From Olsenella porci (GTDB taxonomy: Bacteria > Actinomycetota > Coriobacteriia > Coriobacteriales > Atopobiaceae): a stretch of DNA of 64,000 nt. The notes below the pieces were generated by a model that was not told the origin of the DNA, did not search any database, and worked only from the letters and a program-made list of their open reading frames with translations. Of this stretch, positions 1 through 8,177 are shown piece after piece. Location: contig NZ_VUNC01000002.1 of assembly GCF_009695875.1 (NCBI RefSeq), positions 310,001 through 374,000 on the forward strand, in the 5' to 3' direction. Each line of letters starts with the position of its first letter. The first letter of the stretch is position 1. Made by a program: the position numbers and the translations under genes.

Positions 1-2374
1 GCTCCCGGTGGGTCACCTCCATGACCCGGTGCGCGAACGTCCCCGTCTCCATGGGAGAGAAGCCCGCGTCGGAGTCCTGCAGCCTCAGGCGCCTGAGGCT
101 GAACCACTTGTAGGGGCACTCCAGGTACGACTCTATCTGCGAGGCGGAGAGCAGCGGCTTGCCATCCAGCAGCTCGGCCCTCCCCTCTGGAGGGACCACC
201 ACGAGCGCCCTGTTGGACGACCCTATCGTGCCGGACGGCGCGGGCGTCTCCCCTCCCAGACGTGCGGAGGGCTCGCCCGAGGGCGCGGCGTTGGCCTCTG
301 CGTCAGTCTCGCCCAGCTCCGCCACGGCAAGCCCCACCTCGCGCGGGTCGCCGCCGGAGTCCACGCCGTAGCAGGCGAGGAGCTCGGTAAGCATGACCGA
401 GGGGTAGCATTCCCTCCCCAAGGGGTCGAACGAGCAGCGCTCCGCAACCAGGGCACGGGACGGGAGCGCCACCAGGGCGGCGAAGTCCGCGCGCGCCGAG
501 AGCATGGGGTCGGCCTTCGGCTCCACGCCCAGCCTGTCGAGGATGGCGGTGACCACGTCGTCCCCGTTGCCCACCGGGGACTCCACGGAGGTCTGGGAGC
601 AGAGCACCACCGCGTCCACGCTGCCGGGCGCCAGGGAGGCCGCAAGGTGGTACGGGAGGATGGTCGCTTCCGCCGTCGCGCCATGGGCATCGACGCGCGG
701 GCGGGCAACCACGCTCGCCTCGCCCAGGGCGTCGCGTGCGAGCGAGACCAGCCGCGAGAGGGGAACGTGCCCCTCCGCCGCGGGGTCCGCCGTGACTCCC
801 AGGGACTTCAGGGCGCCCGCTACCTCGATCACGGCCGCAAGCGACCCCATGGCGAGCGAATCCGTCAGGGCGTCCTCCCCGGCAACGTACTCCTCGCGCG
901 TCTCGCCCGCGTCGTCGGTGACGTAGTCCGCCAGCTCGCCCGCCGCCTGGCCCGAGGCATAGGGCGAGAGGAGCCTCGCCGCCGCGGACCCCAGCCTGCC
1001 GCGGAGCAGCTCGCGCGTGGCACCGGCGACCTCGGGACTCGTACGGCGAGGGTTGAGGAGCGTGTCGAGCACGTCGTCCGGGGTGAGCAGGCGGTCACTC
1101 CTCCAGGCCCTATCGAGCGAGAGGGCTCGCGCCGTGGGGACGTGGGAGACCTCGCTGCGCAGGAAGTCGCTCAGCGCACGCGGCGGCCACCACGACATGT
1201 CGCCCAGGTGCACGAGCGTGCCCTCGTCCACGTCCTCCGCAGACGGCCACCCCTCCGCAAGGCCAGAGAGCGCGGCGACCGACTCGGCAAACTCCAGGAA
1301 GGCCCTTCCTGCCTCGGTGGACGGGACGCTGGCGGAGAGCTGAGCGCGAACGCTCACCCCGCGGGCGACCAGCTTGGGTGCGAGCTCCCTCCAGGCACGC
1401 CCCTCGTCCGCCGCGGCGACGACCACGCTGCGGCAGCCCTCGTCCGCAAGCGAGCGGACGCTGCGGGCGACGGACTCCGCCTCGGCAAGGGGCCCGGCGG
1501 GCAGCAGGAGCGAGACGGCACCGGAGGCCGGCACCCCCTGCTCGCGGGCGCCATAGAGCGACGAGAGGACCTCGCCCAGCTCGCGGGGCCTCTCGACGGC
1601 TTGATACCGCCCGTCCCCTTCGACCTTGAGCACTCGGTTGGCAAGACCGCGGTCCCCCAACGCCGAAAGCAGCATGTCCAGGTCGCGCCGGAGCCCCTCT
1701 GCGGCAAACTCGTTCGGGAGGTGCGCGGCAACCGTGACGTCGCACGTGGCGGCAAGTCCCAGCGCAAGCTCGCGCAGGCTCCTCGGGAACTCCCTGAACC
1801 CGTCGAACACCACGGGCGGAACCGTCACGCCCTGCTCCCCCATCGCGCCCGCCACGCGAGCCATCGCCTCGGAGCCCTCCACGAATCCCATGGCGTGAAT
1901 CGCGCGAGCGTAGTCCCCCACGAGGGAGAGGGCGGCGCACTCGGCATCCGTGAGACCCGCCTCGGAGCGGGCGGGATCCCCGTCCCCCAGGGGAAGCCAC
2001 GGGAGCGCGAGCGACGCAAGCGAGCAGAGAGCGTCCACCGTACCCGGGTTGTCGCCGATGCCACCCGGGCGATCCGGGTCCACACGCGCAAGGGTGCGCT
2101 GCATCGCGGCGACGCGCGTGGTGCGGTCGATCACCCTCGTGCCGTCGCCCCAGACCTCCCAGCGCTCCCCCACCCACGCGGACGGGGTGGAGACCGTCAC
2201 GCCCAGGAGGGAAAACCCGCCATCTGCGAGCGAGCGACTCGCATCAACCTGCCGGCGGAAGTCGGGAACCAGCAACACCGCACGGCCACCGTGGCTCAGG
2301 CCATCCTTGAGCGCCTCCCGCGTGCGAAGGCACCCGACTGTCTCTTCCCTCGTCCAGGCTATGCTGAGCGACAT
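1..2374 (-). CDS. PD-(D/E)XK nuclease / AddB-like recombination subunit (3' truncated by window edge)
   Basis: Reading the minus strand from the ATG at 2374 gives one open frame through to the left edge (791 codons seen). It begins MSLSIAWTREETVGCLRTRE. Near the window edge it contains SASQIESYLECPYKWFSLRR followed by ETGTFAHRVMEV, the hallmark entry into the RecB-type nuclease domain of AddB/RexB proteins, whose Cys-Pro starts an Fe-S/nuclease module. Family role: double-strand break resection with AddA. No Walker A motif is apparent at the N-terminus, as expected for an AddB-like inactive-helicase subunit. GGGGAGG lies just upstream of the start. The catalytic end and any addA partner lie outside the window. 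Overlapping plus-strand frames of similar length are shadows caused by high GC. Confidence 0.85.
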   Translation of the reverse strand, partial: MSLSIAWTREETVGCLRTREALKDGLSHGGRAVLLVPDFRRQVDASRSLADGGFSLLGVTVSTPSAWVGERWEVWGDGTRVIDRTTRVAAMQRTLARVDPDRPGGIGDNPGTVDALCSLASLALPWLPLGDGDPARSEAGLTDAECAALSLVGDYARAIHAMGFVEGSEAMARVAGAMGEQGVTVPPVVFDGFREFPRSLRELALGLAATCDVTVAAHLPNEFAAEGLRRDLDMLLSALGDRGLANRVLKVEGDGRYQAVERPRELGEVLSSLYGAREQGVPASGAVSLLLPAGPLAEAESVARSVRSLADEGCRSVVVAAADEGRAWRELAPKLVARGVSVRAQLSASVPSTEAGRAFLEFAESVAALSGLAEGWPSAEDVDEGTLVHLGDMSWWPPRALSDFLRSEVSHVPTARALSLDRAWRSDRLLTPDDVLDTLLNPRRTSPEVAGATRELLRGRLGSAAARLLSPYASGQAAGELADYVTDDAGETREEYVAGEDALTDSLAMGSLAAVIEVAGALKSLGVTADPAAEGHVPLSRLVSLARDALGEASVVARPRVDAHGATAEATILPYHLAASLAPGSVDAVVLCSQTSVESPVGNGDDVVTAILDRLGVEPKADPMLSARADFAALVALPSRALVAERCSFDPLGRECYPSVMLTELLACYGVDSGGDPREVGLAVAELGETDAEANAAPSGEPSARLGGETPAPSGTIGSSNRALVVVPPEGRAELLDGKPLLSASQIESYLECPYKWFSLRRLRLQDSDAGFSPMETGTFAHRVMEVTHRE

Positions 2375-2624
2375 GATCCTCCCCGGAATCGGCGGTTCCC
2401 GCGTGGCATGCGGGGACGCTTGAACCTACGCACGACATGGTAGCGCGAGCCCCGGACACAAAGGGGGCATCACGGACGCGACGGGGTTGCCCTGAGGCAG
2501 GCGAGAAGAGCGCGGCAACCTGGGCGGGAGCGGGACCATGTGGCGGCATGGTCGGTCGCGGGGAGATCGGAGCGCCCGTCTCCCCCAACGCACAATCCCA
2601 AGGCAGCGGCAACCCCGCCCCCGA

Positions 2625-2945
2625 TCAGTCCTCCACCTGCGGTCCATCCAGGCGCGAGAGCACCAGCCGGTAGCCGCCAGCGGGCCCATTGAGGCACTTG
2701 GAGACACGGCTCACCGTGGTGGACGAGGCGCCCGTTGATTCCGAGACCGCAACGTACGAGCTGCCGCCACGAAGCAGCGTGGCAACCTGCAGACGCTGGG
2801 ACAGATCCTCGATCTCACGCGTGCTGCACACGTCGAGCATGAACGCACGCGCCTCCTCGGGGGTGCGAAGCGTGCACAGCGCCTGGAAGAGGCGATCCTC
2901 CTCCACCTCGAGCCGTTCCCTCTGTCGGTCGGACTGGCCTGGCAT
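2625..2945 (-). CDS. TrpR/YerC-family DNA-binding regulator
   Basis: 106-residue protein starting MPGQSDRQRERLEVEED. The core LFQALCTLRTPEEARAFML ... STREIEDLSQRLQVATLLRGG then SYVAVSESTGASSTTVSRV is the YerC/YecD subgroup of the TrpR superfamily, with a helix-turn-helix at about residues 65-90. The family is found in Firmicutes and Actinobacteria and its ligand and targets are not established. I chose the ATG at 2945 because GGGAGGGG sits a few bases upstream; a GTG at 2966 is the alternative. It stands alone between the AddB-like gene and a divergent small membrane protein gene. Confidence 0.85.
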   Translation of the reverse strand: MPGQSDRQRERLEVEEDRLFQALCTLRTPEEARAFMLDVCSTREIEDLSQRLQVATLLRGGSSYVAVSESTGASSTTVSRVSKCLNGPAGGYRLVLSRLDGPQVED

Positions 2946-3116
2946 GCGCCCCTCCCTGGATGCCACGGGTTCACGTCTGCTCCCACAAGACTACTTTAGC
3001 GCACTAGTGCGATAAAGTTCCACGGCCCGTCCACAGACTGGCATGCCCTCCAACATCCACGGGTAGAATCGTCCCATCACACGAGGCCCGCTCACCCGCG
3101 GGCGACGGGAGGGATC

Positions 3117-3473
3117 ATGCGCTTCATAGGACGCTGGCTCATCACAACCATCGCGATCATGTTCGCCATCGCTTTCGTTCCCGGCATCCAGGTCGTGGGC
3201 GGCGAGTACATCGGTCCCATCATGGCAGCGCTCGCCCTCGCGCTCGTCAACTCCACCGTCAAGCCGATCATGCGCGTCCTCTCCCTCCCAGTCACGATCC
3301 TCTCCCTGGGGCTGTTCTCGCTCGTGCTCAACGCGCTCATGCTCGAGCTCGCCAGCTATCTGGCGCTCAACATCTTCAATGCCGGCATCGTCCTCTCCGG
3401 GTTTGGTGCCGCGTTCTGGGGTGCGATCATCATCAGCATCGTGTCCTCACTTCTGGGAGGGCTTACGGACTAG
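3117..3473 (+). CDS. Phage holin family 4_2-like small membrane protein
   Basis: 118 residues with four hydrophobic segments (about residues 5-25, 31-52, 58-80, 90-112) separated by short polar turns. Pattern FIGRWLITTIAIMFAIAFVPGI ... ALALALVNSTVKPIMRVLSLPVTILSLGLF matches the widespread 4-TM 'phage holin 4_2' family (YvlD-like). Despite the name these chromosomal proteins are not tied to lysis; the role is unknown. GGGAGGGATC precedes the ATG. No phage genes are nearby. Confidence 0.85.
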   Translation: MRFIGRWLITTIAIMFAIAFVPGIQVVGGEYIGPIMAALALALVNSTVKPIMRVLSLPVTILSLGLFSLVLNALMLELASYLALNIFNAGIVLSGFGAAFWGAIIISIVSSLLGGLTD

Positions 3474-3588
3474 GTGGTCCCCAGCGGTCCCGCGGCATTT
3501 CACCCCGTGCGAGAGGGGCCTGAGCGTCCAAGCCTGGCGTTACCCCGTTGGCCGCGGTTTCGCCCGCGTGCGAGAGGGGCCCGAACTC

Positions 3589-5130
3589 CTACTCGAACGG
3601 CCTACGGACGCTCCCGTCCGGGAGCACCCGCTCCAACACGATCGAGTCCTCGCCCTCCCGGCCCCCTGTCGCATTGCGGGGCGCGTCGTCCCCGCCCTCG
3701 CTCTCGGGCTGTTCGACCCTCACGATCCTGCCCGAGCCCGCGCGTCGCGCTAGGACGCCATGCGCCCTCGTGGCCAAGGCCCCGTCGCGTCCCCCTTGTA
3801 GAGCTCTCTCGGAGCTGTCGGCTTCGTCGGCCTGGTCCGCCTCCCCTCGAGAGCCGCGCTCGCCGGCATGCCTCGACACGCGTCCCGCCACCGTCTTCAG
3901 CAGGTCGGCGGTCTGCTCCGCCACGCTCTCCCCCGCCGACGCCAACGCGCTGGCCGCCGCCGACCGGGCACTGTCGATCGCCTCGCTGGCGGCACTCCGA
4001 TACGCGTCCACGGTGGTCGAGACGGTCGAGCTCACAAGCTTCGCCACGATGTCCTTGCTCGCATCGCTGGCGTTGGCGGCGGCGGAGAGCACCTTCTGCA
4101 CGCTCGCGGGGTCGTACATTCCGTCGAAGCTCGTCGCGCCACCCGCACCCAGGACGTCGAAGAGCTCGTTCACGAACGCGGCGCGCTCTGCAAGCGGCAC
4201 GTCGCTGTACCAGCGCTCGATCGCGTCGTCGATGATTCGGGCATCGCCCTGCAGCTCCCCGGCGTCCACGAGCCCGCGGGGCGTGAGCTCCCAGCTCATG
4301 GGGTCGTGCTGGTTTATCCGGTCCGCCGTGCTCCTCACGTAGGTGCGCGGCTCCTCGGGATGGTCGAAGAGCATGCCGATGACGCTGTAGGCAGGCACAA
4401 ATCGCCGGTACCTCTCCCCCAGCAACTCGCAGGCGCTGCGAGGCATGACCTCGTGCGCCATCCCCGGGCCGTCGAAGCTCCACACCGTCCCAATGCGGTC
4501 GCGCAGGGGCTCCGGGCAGCTCGCCGCGCCAAACGCCGCGAGGTTGCCTCCCTTGGAGTGGCCGCCCACGAGCACCCGGCGCCCGCGCCGGGAGGCCCTG
4601 CGCACCGCACGCTCCATGTACTCCCTCGCCAGCGTCTGGGACTCCGTCTGGGTGAAGCTGAGCATGAAGTCCTCACGCCAGCCAACGATCGTGAGGTCGG
4701 TCCCCCTGAACGAGACGAAGCTGTCACCATCTGGCAGGTCGACCTGCAGGGCGGCAAACTGCAGCGCCCGGGACTCGTCCAGGACGTCTTGGTAGTCGTG
4801 CAGTAGGAGCCCGCCAAAGCGACGGGAGTCTCCCAGGGCCCTAAGCCAGTCCGCATCGAGCGAGGCGAGGGTCCTGAGCCTGCCGCTGATGTCTCCGCCC
4901 ACATGGGAGAGGAGCCCATCCACGGCGTCGCGGACCGTCACCGTCGGACCGCCCGCCACCGCCTCTCGCAGGCTCGCGAACGGGGCACCCTCGGTACGCT
5001 CGACGGGAACGAAGCCGGCGAGGTCGATGTAGCTTAGGCACGACAGCACGAGCGCGTCCGCGTCGTTCAGTGGGAACTCGTCCATCGCGAGGTCCCCGCG
5101 CCACCGCAGGTAGTCGGTCATGTTTGCCAT
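3589..5130 (-). CDS. DUF2974 (Mbeg1-like) alpha/beta-hydrolase family protein
   Basis: 513 residues from the ATG at 5130, which follows GGGGAGAGGTG; the reading frame stays open further upstream but overlaps the preceding gene, so the internal ATG is preferred. N-terminus MANMTDYLRWRGDLAMDEFP and SYIDLAGF are typical of DUF2974 proteins, and residues 189-195 form GGHSKGG with Ser192 as a probable nucleophile elbow. FVSFRGTDLTIVGWREDF upstream matches lipase-class strands. The C-terminal 150 residues (about 360-513) are low-complexity, Ala/Ser then charged, with no recognised domain. Substrate unknown. It is the last gene of a leftward operon with the Y-family polymerase. Confidence 0.85.
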   Translation of the reverse strand: MANMTDYLRWRGDLAMDEFPLNDADALVLSCLSYIDLAGFVPVERTEGAPFASLREAVAGGPTVTVRDAVDGLLSHVGGDISGRLRTLASLDADWLRALGDSRRFGGLLLHDYQDVLDESRALQFAALQVDLPDGDSFVSFRGTDLTIVGWREDFMLSFTQTESQTLAREYMERAVRRASRRGRRVLVGGHSKGGNLAAFGAASCPEPLRDRIGTVWSFDGPGMAHEVMPRSACELLGERYRRFVPAYSVIGMLFDHPEEPRTYVRSTADRINQHDPMSWELTPRGLVDAGELQGDARIIDDAIERWYSDVPLAERAAFVNELFDVLGAGGATSFDGMYDPASVQKVLSAAANASDASKDIVAKLVSSTVSTTVDAYRSAASEAIDSARSAAASALASAGESVAEQTADLLKTVAGRVSRHAGERGSRGEADQADEADSSERALQGGRDGALATRAHGVLARRAGSGRIVRVEQPESEGGDDAPRNATGGREGEDSIVLERVLPDGSVRRPFE

Positions 5131-5167
5131 CAACGCACCTCTCCCCTCGTCCCACGCATGCGATTGC

Positions 5168-5668
5168 TTATACCCGCCGGGACCTCCCCGAGAACTTGCA
5201 GCCACCGTCGTCCGCTCCCAAGTCGCCTCCGTAACAGTCATCAGGTCCCACGCCGTCGGCCTCCCAGCCATCGGCATCCACGCCCGCGCCACCCGGCTCC
5301 CAGGCATCGACACCCATCCCGTCGTCGCCGGCCCAGTCTCCTGGGTCCCAGCCATCCCAGGCGTCCGCCGCATCGGCGTCAAACGCCTCGGGCGACCATG
5401 CCTCGGCATCGTCGGGCACCCCCTCCGAGTCGCCATCCCAACCGTGCGAACGGAGCCCTCCCGAGCCCTTGGACACGCCTGCCACTCCCTCGCCGAGGCC
5501 CGCGGGCGACCCCTCCGCCTCGCGCTCGCGCTCCTCGAGCATCTCCCTGAAGCCTCGTAGTGCGTCGAACGGGACGAAGATCTTGGCGCGCTCGCTCATG
5601 GGCATGCGGGGGTGCCTCAGGTAGAACTGCCGATCCTCCTCCGTCTGCGCCCCCTCGTCACATGCCAC
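5168..5668 (-). CDS. YolD-like protein with acidic Trp/Asp/Gly-rich tail
   Basis: 166 residues if started at the GTG at 5668, which overlaps the end of the polymerase gene by 11 bases (translational coupling). FYLRHPRMPMSERAKIFVPF then ALRGFREMLEERERE matches the YolD-like family (P-M-x-x-RAKxFxPFxALxGF), whose genes typically follow Y-family polymerases in Gram-positive bacteria. After about residue 60 the sequence turns into an unusual acidic tail with recurring WD/DG/DAD/GD units, ending in a short basic patch SGRSRRV. No catalytic residues are recognisable. Role presumed to be modulation of the lesion-bypass polymerase. The start is uncertain because no good ATG lies near the coupled position. 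Confidence 0.75.
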   Translation of the reverse strand: MACDEGAQTEEDRQFYLRHPRMPMSERAKIFVPFDALRGFREMLEEREREAEGSPAGLGEGVAGVSKGSGGLRSHGWDGDSEGVPDDAEAWSPEAFDADAADAWDGWDPGDWAGDDGMGVDAWEPGGAGVDADGWEADGVGPDDCYGGDLGADDGGCKFSGRSRRV

Positions 5669-7007
5669 TGCGGTGCCCCCCAATCTGGCCGTTTCGCTCG
5701 CGGGCCGTCGCCTGGGGGAGAAGGTCGTGGGCCCTGAGCAGCGCGTTGCTCCCAAACTTGTCGCGCACCGCGTTGACCGCCTGCGTGCGCCGGAGCTCGC
5801 GCTCCGTACGGGGGACGTCCTGGAAGAGGCTCATCTGGATGCCGCCCCCATCCGCGTCGCGGACCTCCCCCAGCGTGATGTAGATGCGGTGCAGGGGGCG
5901 GCGGGGGTTGGCGATGGAGCGGTACAGCCGCTCGAGGCAGCCCCACACCTCGTCGAGCGAGCTCGAGTGCGCGGGCAGCGCCGCCGTCCCCCGCTCGAAC
6001 AGCTCGCCCACGCGCACCCTCGCCCCGTGCTCGCCCGCCCTGCCGTCCACCTGACGACGGGCCTGGTCCGCGATGAGCGCGCGCTCCTCACGCGTCGCCC
6101 GATACCCCAGGTCGAGGTGGAGCGAACGCGCGACCTTCCCCTGGGCGACGAGGTCCATCACCAGCTGGTCCGCCATCTCCTTGGCGATGAGGAGGCCTCC
6201 CCCGTAGTCGACGTCGTGCGAGAGCACCTGCCCGTTGGCGAGGGAGTGGCTCTGGGAGCGGTACGCCTTGATGTCCGCCATGGTGACGGGCTCCCTCCCC
6301 CACGCGTGGTCGATGAGTATCTCGGCGTCGATGCCAAACGCGTCGTAGATGGGCTCCCGCGGATGGAGCGCCAGCTGCCCCATGGTGTGGATGCCCATCT
6401 GGGCGAGCCTCCGCTGCGTGCCCGGGCCCACCCGCCAGAAGTCCGTGATGGGAGTGTGAGACCACAGCGTGTCCCGATACGACTGCTCGTCGAGCTCGCC
6501 AAAGAAGTCGGGGCTGTGCTTGGCCGTGATGTCCAGCGCCACCTTGGCGAGGTAGAGGTTGGTCCCCAGCCCGCACGTGGCGGGGATGCCCGTCTCCTTG
6601 ACCACCTCGCTGCGTATGCGCTCGCCCAGCTCCCTCGCCGTGCATCCGTACAGGTCTAGGTACCCCGTGACGTCCAGGAACGCCTCGTCCACCGAGTACA
6701 CGTGTATGTCCTGCGCCGAGAGGTAGCGGAGGTAGACGGAGTAGATGTCACACGAGCGCCGCATGTAGAGCGCCATCCGGGGCGGGGCGACGACGTAGGG
6801 GATCCCCTCCGGCATCTCGAAGATCCGGCACCGGTTGCGGACGCCCCTCGCCTTGAGGGCGGGGGACACGGCGAGGCATATGGTCTTGTCGCTTCGGGAG
6901 AGGTCAGCCACCACGAGGGGGGCCACGAGGGGGTCGAGCCCCCTCTCCACGCACTCGACCGAGGCATAGAAGCTCTTGAGGTCGATCACCAGGTACTGGC
7001 GGGGCAC
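5658..7007 (-). CDS. Y-family DNA polymerase (UmuC/DinB type)
   Basis: 449 residues. Catalytic motifs are intact: Asp9 in YLVIDLKSFYASVE and SVDEAF at residues 105-110, followed by the thumb region GLGTNLYLAKVALDI and a little-finger domain. QMSLF near the C-terminus fits a beta-clamp binding pentapeptide. The protein belongs to the Gram-positive UvrX/UmuC-like branch that performs error-prone translesion synthesis. The gene sits six bases after the DJ-1 gene and overlaps the YolD-like gene. The operon starts at a promoter with a LexA-type box (8061-8102), so damage induction is likely. Confidence 0.93.
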   Translation of the reverse strand: MPRQYLVIDLKSFYASVECVERGLDPLVAPLVVADLSRSDKTICLAVSPALKARGVRNRCRIFEMPEGIPYVVAPPRMALYMRRSCDIYSVYLRYLSAQDIHVYSVDEAFLDVTGYLDLYGCTARELGERIRSEVVKETGIPATCGLGTNLYLAKVALDITAKHSPDFFGELDEQSYRDTLWSHTPITDFWRVGPGTQRRLAQMGIHTMGQLALHPREPIYDAFGIDAEILIDHAWGREPVTMADIKAYRSQSHSLANGQVLSHDVDYGGGLLIAKEMADQLVMDLVAQGKVARSLHLDLGYRATREERALIADQARRQVDGRAGEHGARVRVGELFERGTAALPAHSSSLDEVWGCLERLYRSIANPRRPLHRIYITLGEVRDADGGGIQMSLFQDVPRTERELRRTQAVNAVRDKFGSNALLRAHDLLPQATARERNGQIGGHRSGM

Positions 7008-7013
7008 GGCGGC

Positions 7014-7595
7014 CTACCCGTTGTAGACGATCTTGCCCTTGAGGGCCTCCACCGCCTCGTCACCCAGCACCCTCCTGGTGAGCGCGATGCCGAGCTCGAT
7101 GGCGGTGCCCAGGCCCTTGCTGGTCACCAGGTTGCCGTCCTCCACGACCGGGTCCTGCAGGACCGTGGCGCCATGCTCGGCGAGGACGTCCTGGAAGCCG
7201 GGGTTGCTCGTGGCCCGTCTGCCCTCGAGGAGGCCGAGCTCCGCAAGGATCGAGGGGGCGGCGCAGATGGCGGCGACGTCCCTGCCGGCGCGGGCGTGCG
7301 CCACGACGGCGTCACAGAGCCTCTCGCACGCACGAAGGTTCTTGGTGCCGGGCATGCCGCCGGGGAGGAAGAGCACGTCGTAGTCCTCGAACGAGAAGTC
7401 TGCGTCGCCAATGGAGCGGTCGCAGGCGATGGTGACCTGGTGGCTGGACGTCACCGAGCGGTTAGACGTGATGGAGACCTTGTCGCACGGGATGCCGGAG
7501 CGGAAGAGGAGGTCGCAGACCACCAGCCCCTCGCACTCCTCCAGGCCGTCTGCGAAGAACGCCGCAACGCGCTTGTCGGTTGACTTGCGGAACAT
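7014..7595 (-). CDS. DJ-1/PfpI family protein (glyoxalase III/chaperone-like)
   Basis: 193 residues, the usual DJ-1 length. The nucleophile elbow is AAICAAPSIL with Cys111, the conserved acidic residue is Glu19/20 in DGLEECE, and FLPGGMPG at about 77-83 forms the oxyanion loop. DJ-1 family members detoxify methylglyoxal or act in redox-stress protection; the exact activity cannot be told from sequence. The gene is between the release-factor-like gene and the polymerase, all on the minus strand, suggesting a damage/stress operon. Confidence 0.92.
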   Translation of the reverse strand: MFRKSTDKRVAAFFADGLEECEGLVVCDLLFRSGIPCDKVSITSNRSVTSSHQVTIACDRSIGDADFSFEDYDVLFLPGGMPGTKNLRACERLCDAVVAHARAGRDVAAICAAPSILAELGLLEGRRATSNPGFQDVLAEHGATVLQDPVVEDGNLVTSKGLGTAIELGIALTRRVLGDEAVEALKGKIVYNG

Positions 7596-7665
7596 GAGCT
7601 ACCTCCGATGACCGAGATGGATACGAGCCCGATTGACGAGGTGGGGGCAAACGAAGCCGCTGACC

Positions 7666-8040
7666 CTACTCGTCCTCGGGCGGGCGCCGCAGACGCTTGA
7701 CCTGGCCGCGGCGCCGCTTGCCCTCCAGCCTACGCCTCGCGGAGGCACGCGTGGGTTTTGTGGCACGGCGAACCTTGGGCGGGATCCCGCGCCTGCGGAG
7801 CTCGTCCCGTATCTTCTGCAGGCAGAGCTGCCGGTTACGATACTGACTGCGGGACTCCCTGCTGACCACGACGATGCCCGTGGGGCGATGGCGCATGCGC
7901 ACGGCGGAGTCCGCGGTGTTGACGCCCTGCCCTCCCGGGCCGGTGGCGTGGAACGCCTCCACGTCGCAGTCCCTCGCGATCTGGTCGAGGGACTGGCGCC
8001 CATACCGGGCGTAGTCCGCGTGCGACAGCCCCTGTGCCAT
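7666..8040 (-). CDS. ArfB/YaeJ-like peptide chain release factor homolog
   Basis: 124 residues starting MAQGLSHADYARYGRQSLDQ at the ATG at 8040, preceded by GGAAGAGGTGGGC. The catalytic GGQ is in HATGPGGQGVNTADSAVRMR, and the codon-recognition domains of RF1/RF2 are absent. The C-terminus is a lysine/arginine-rich tail (PTRASARRRLEGKRRRGQVK) like that of ArfB/ICT1, which inserts into the mRNA channel of stalled ribosomes. Most likely function: hydrolysis of peptidyl-tRNA on stalled ribosomes. It is the first gene behind the LexA-box promoter. Confidence 0.85.
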   Translation of the reverse strand: MAQGLSHADYARYGRQSLDQIARDCDVEAFHATGPGGQGVNTADSAVRMRHRPTGIVVVSRESRSQYRNRQLCLQKIRDELRRRGIPPKVRRATKPTRASARRRLEGKRRRGQVKRLRRPPEDE

Positions 8041-8060
8041 GCCCACCTCTTCCAAAATAA

Positions 8061-8102
8061 GAACGTTTGTTCTACTATAACAAACACGCAAGACAGGCTC
8101 AA
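8061..8102 (-). promoter_or_regulatory. Sigma70 promoter with LexA/SOS-type box
   Basis: On the minus strand TTGAGC (8102-8097), a 17-base spacer and TATAGT (8079-8074) form a good sigma70-type promoter. Directly after the -10 lies GAAC-AAAC-GTTC (8072-8061), matching the Gram-positive LexA box pattern GAAC-N4-GTTC. Its position over the start site would allow repression. The promoter reads into the ArfB-like, DJ-1, polymerase and YolD genes. LexA binding itself is inferred. Confidence 0.7.
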
Positions 8103-8177
8103 ACGGAAATCGCGCCCCGGGCTGCCGAGACGCGATTGCGAAGGAGGGGTTTGCCGATGGTGCCGGAACGGTGTCCG

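Noticed and set aside
8-2443. 811-codon plus-strand open frame at the left end
   Set aside because: Opposite strand encodes a clear AddB-like protein with nuclease motifs; the plus frame is an Arg/Gly/Pro-rich shadow without homology.
5130-5436. N-terminal extension of the DUF2974 protein to 615 residues
   Set aside because: The extension overlaps the YolD-like gene out of frame and has no domain; a strong ribosome site precedes the internal ATG at 5130.
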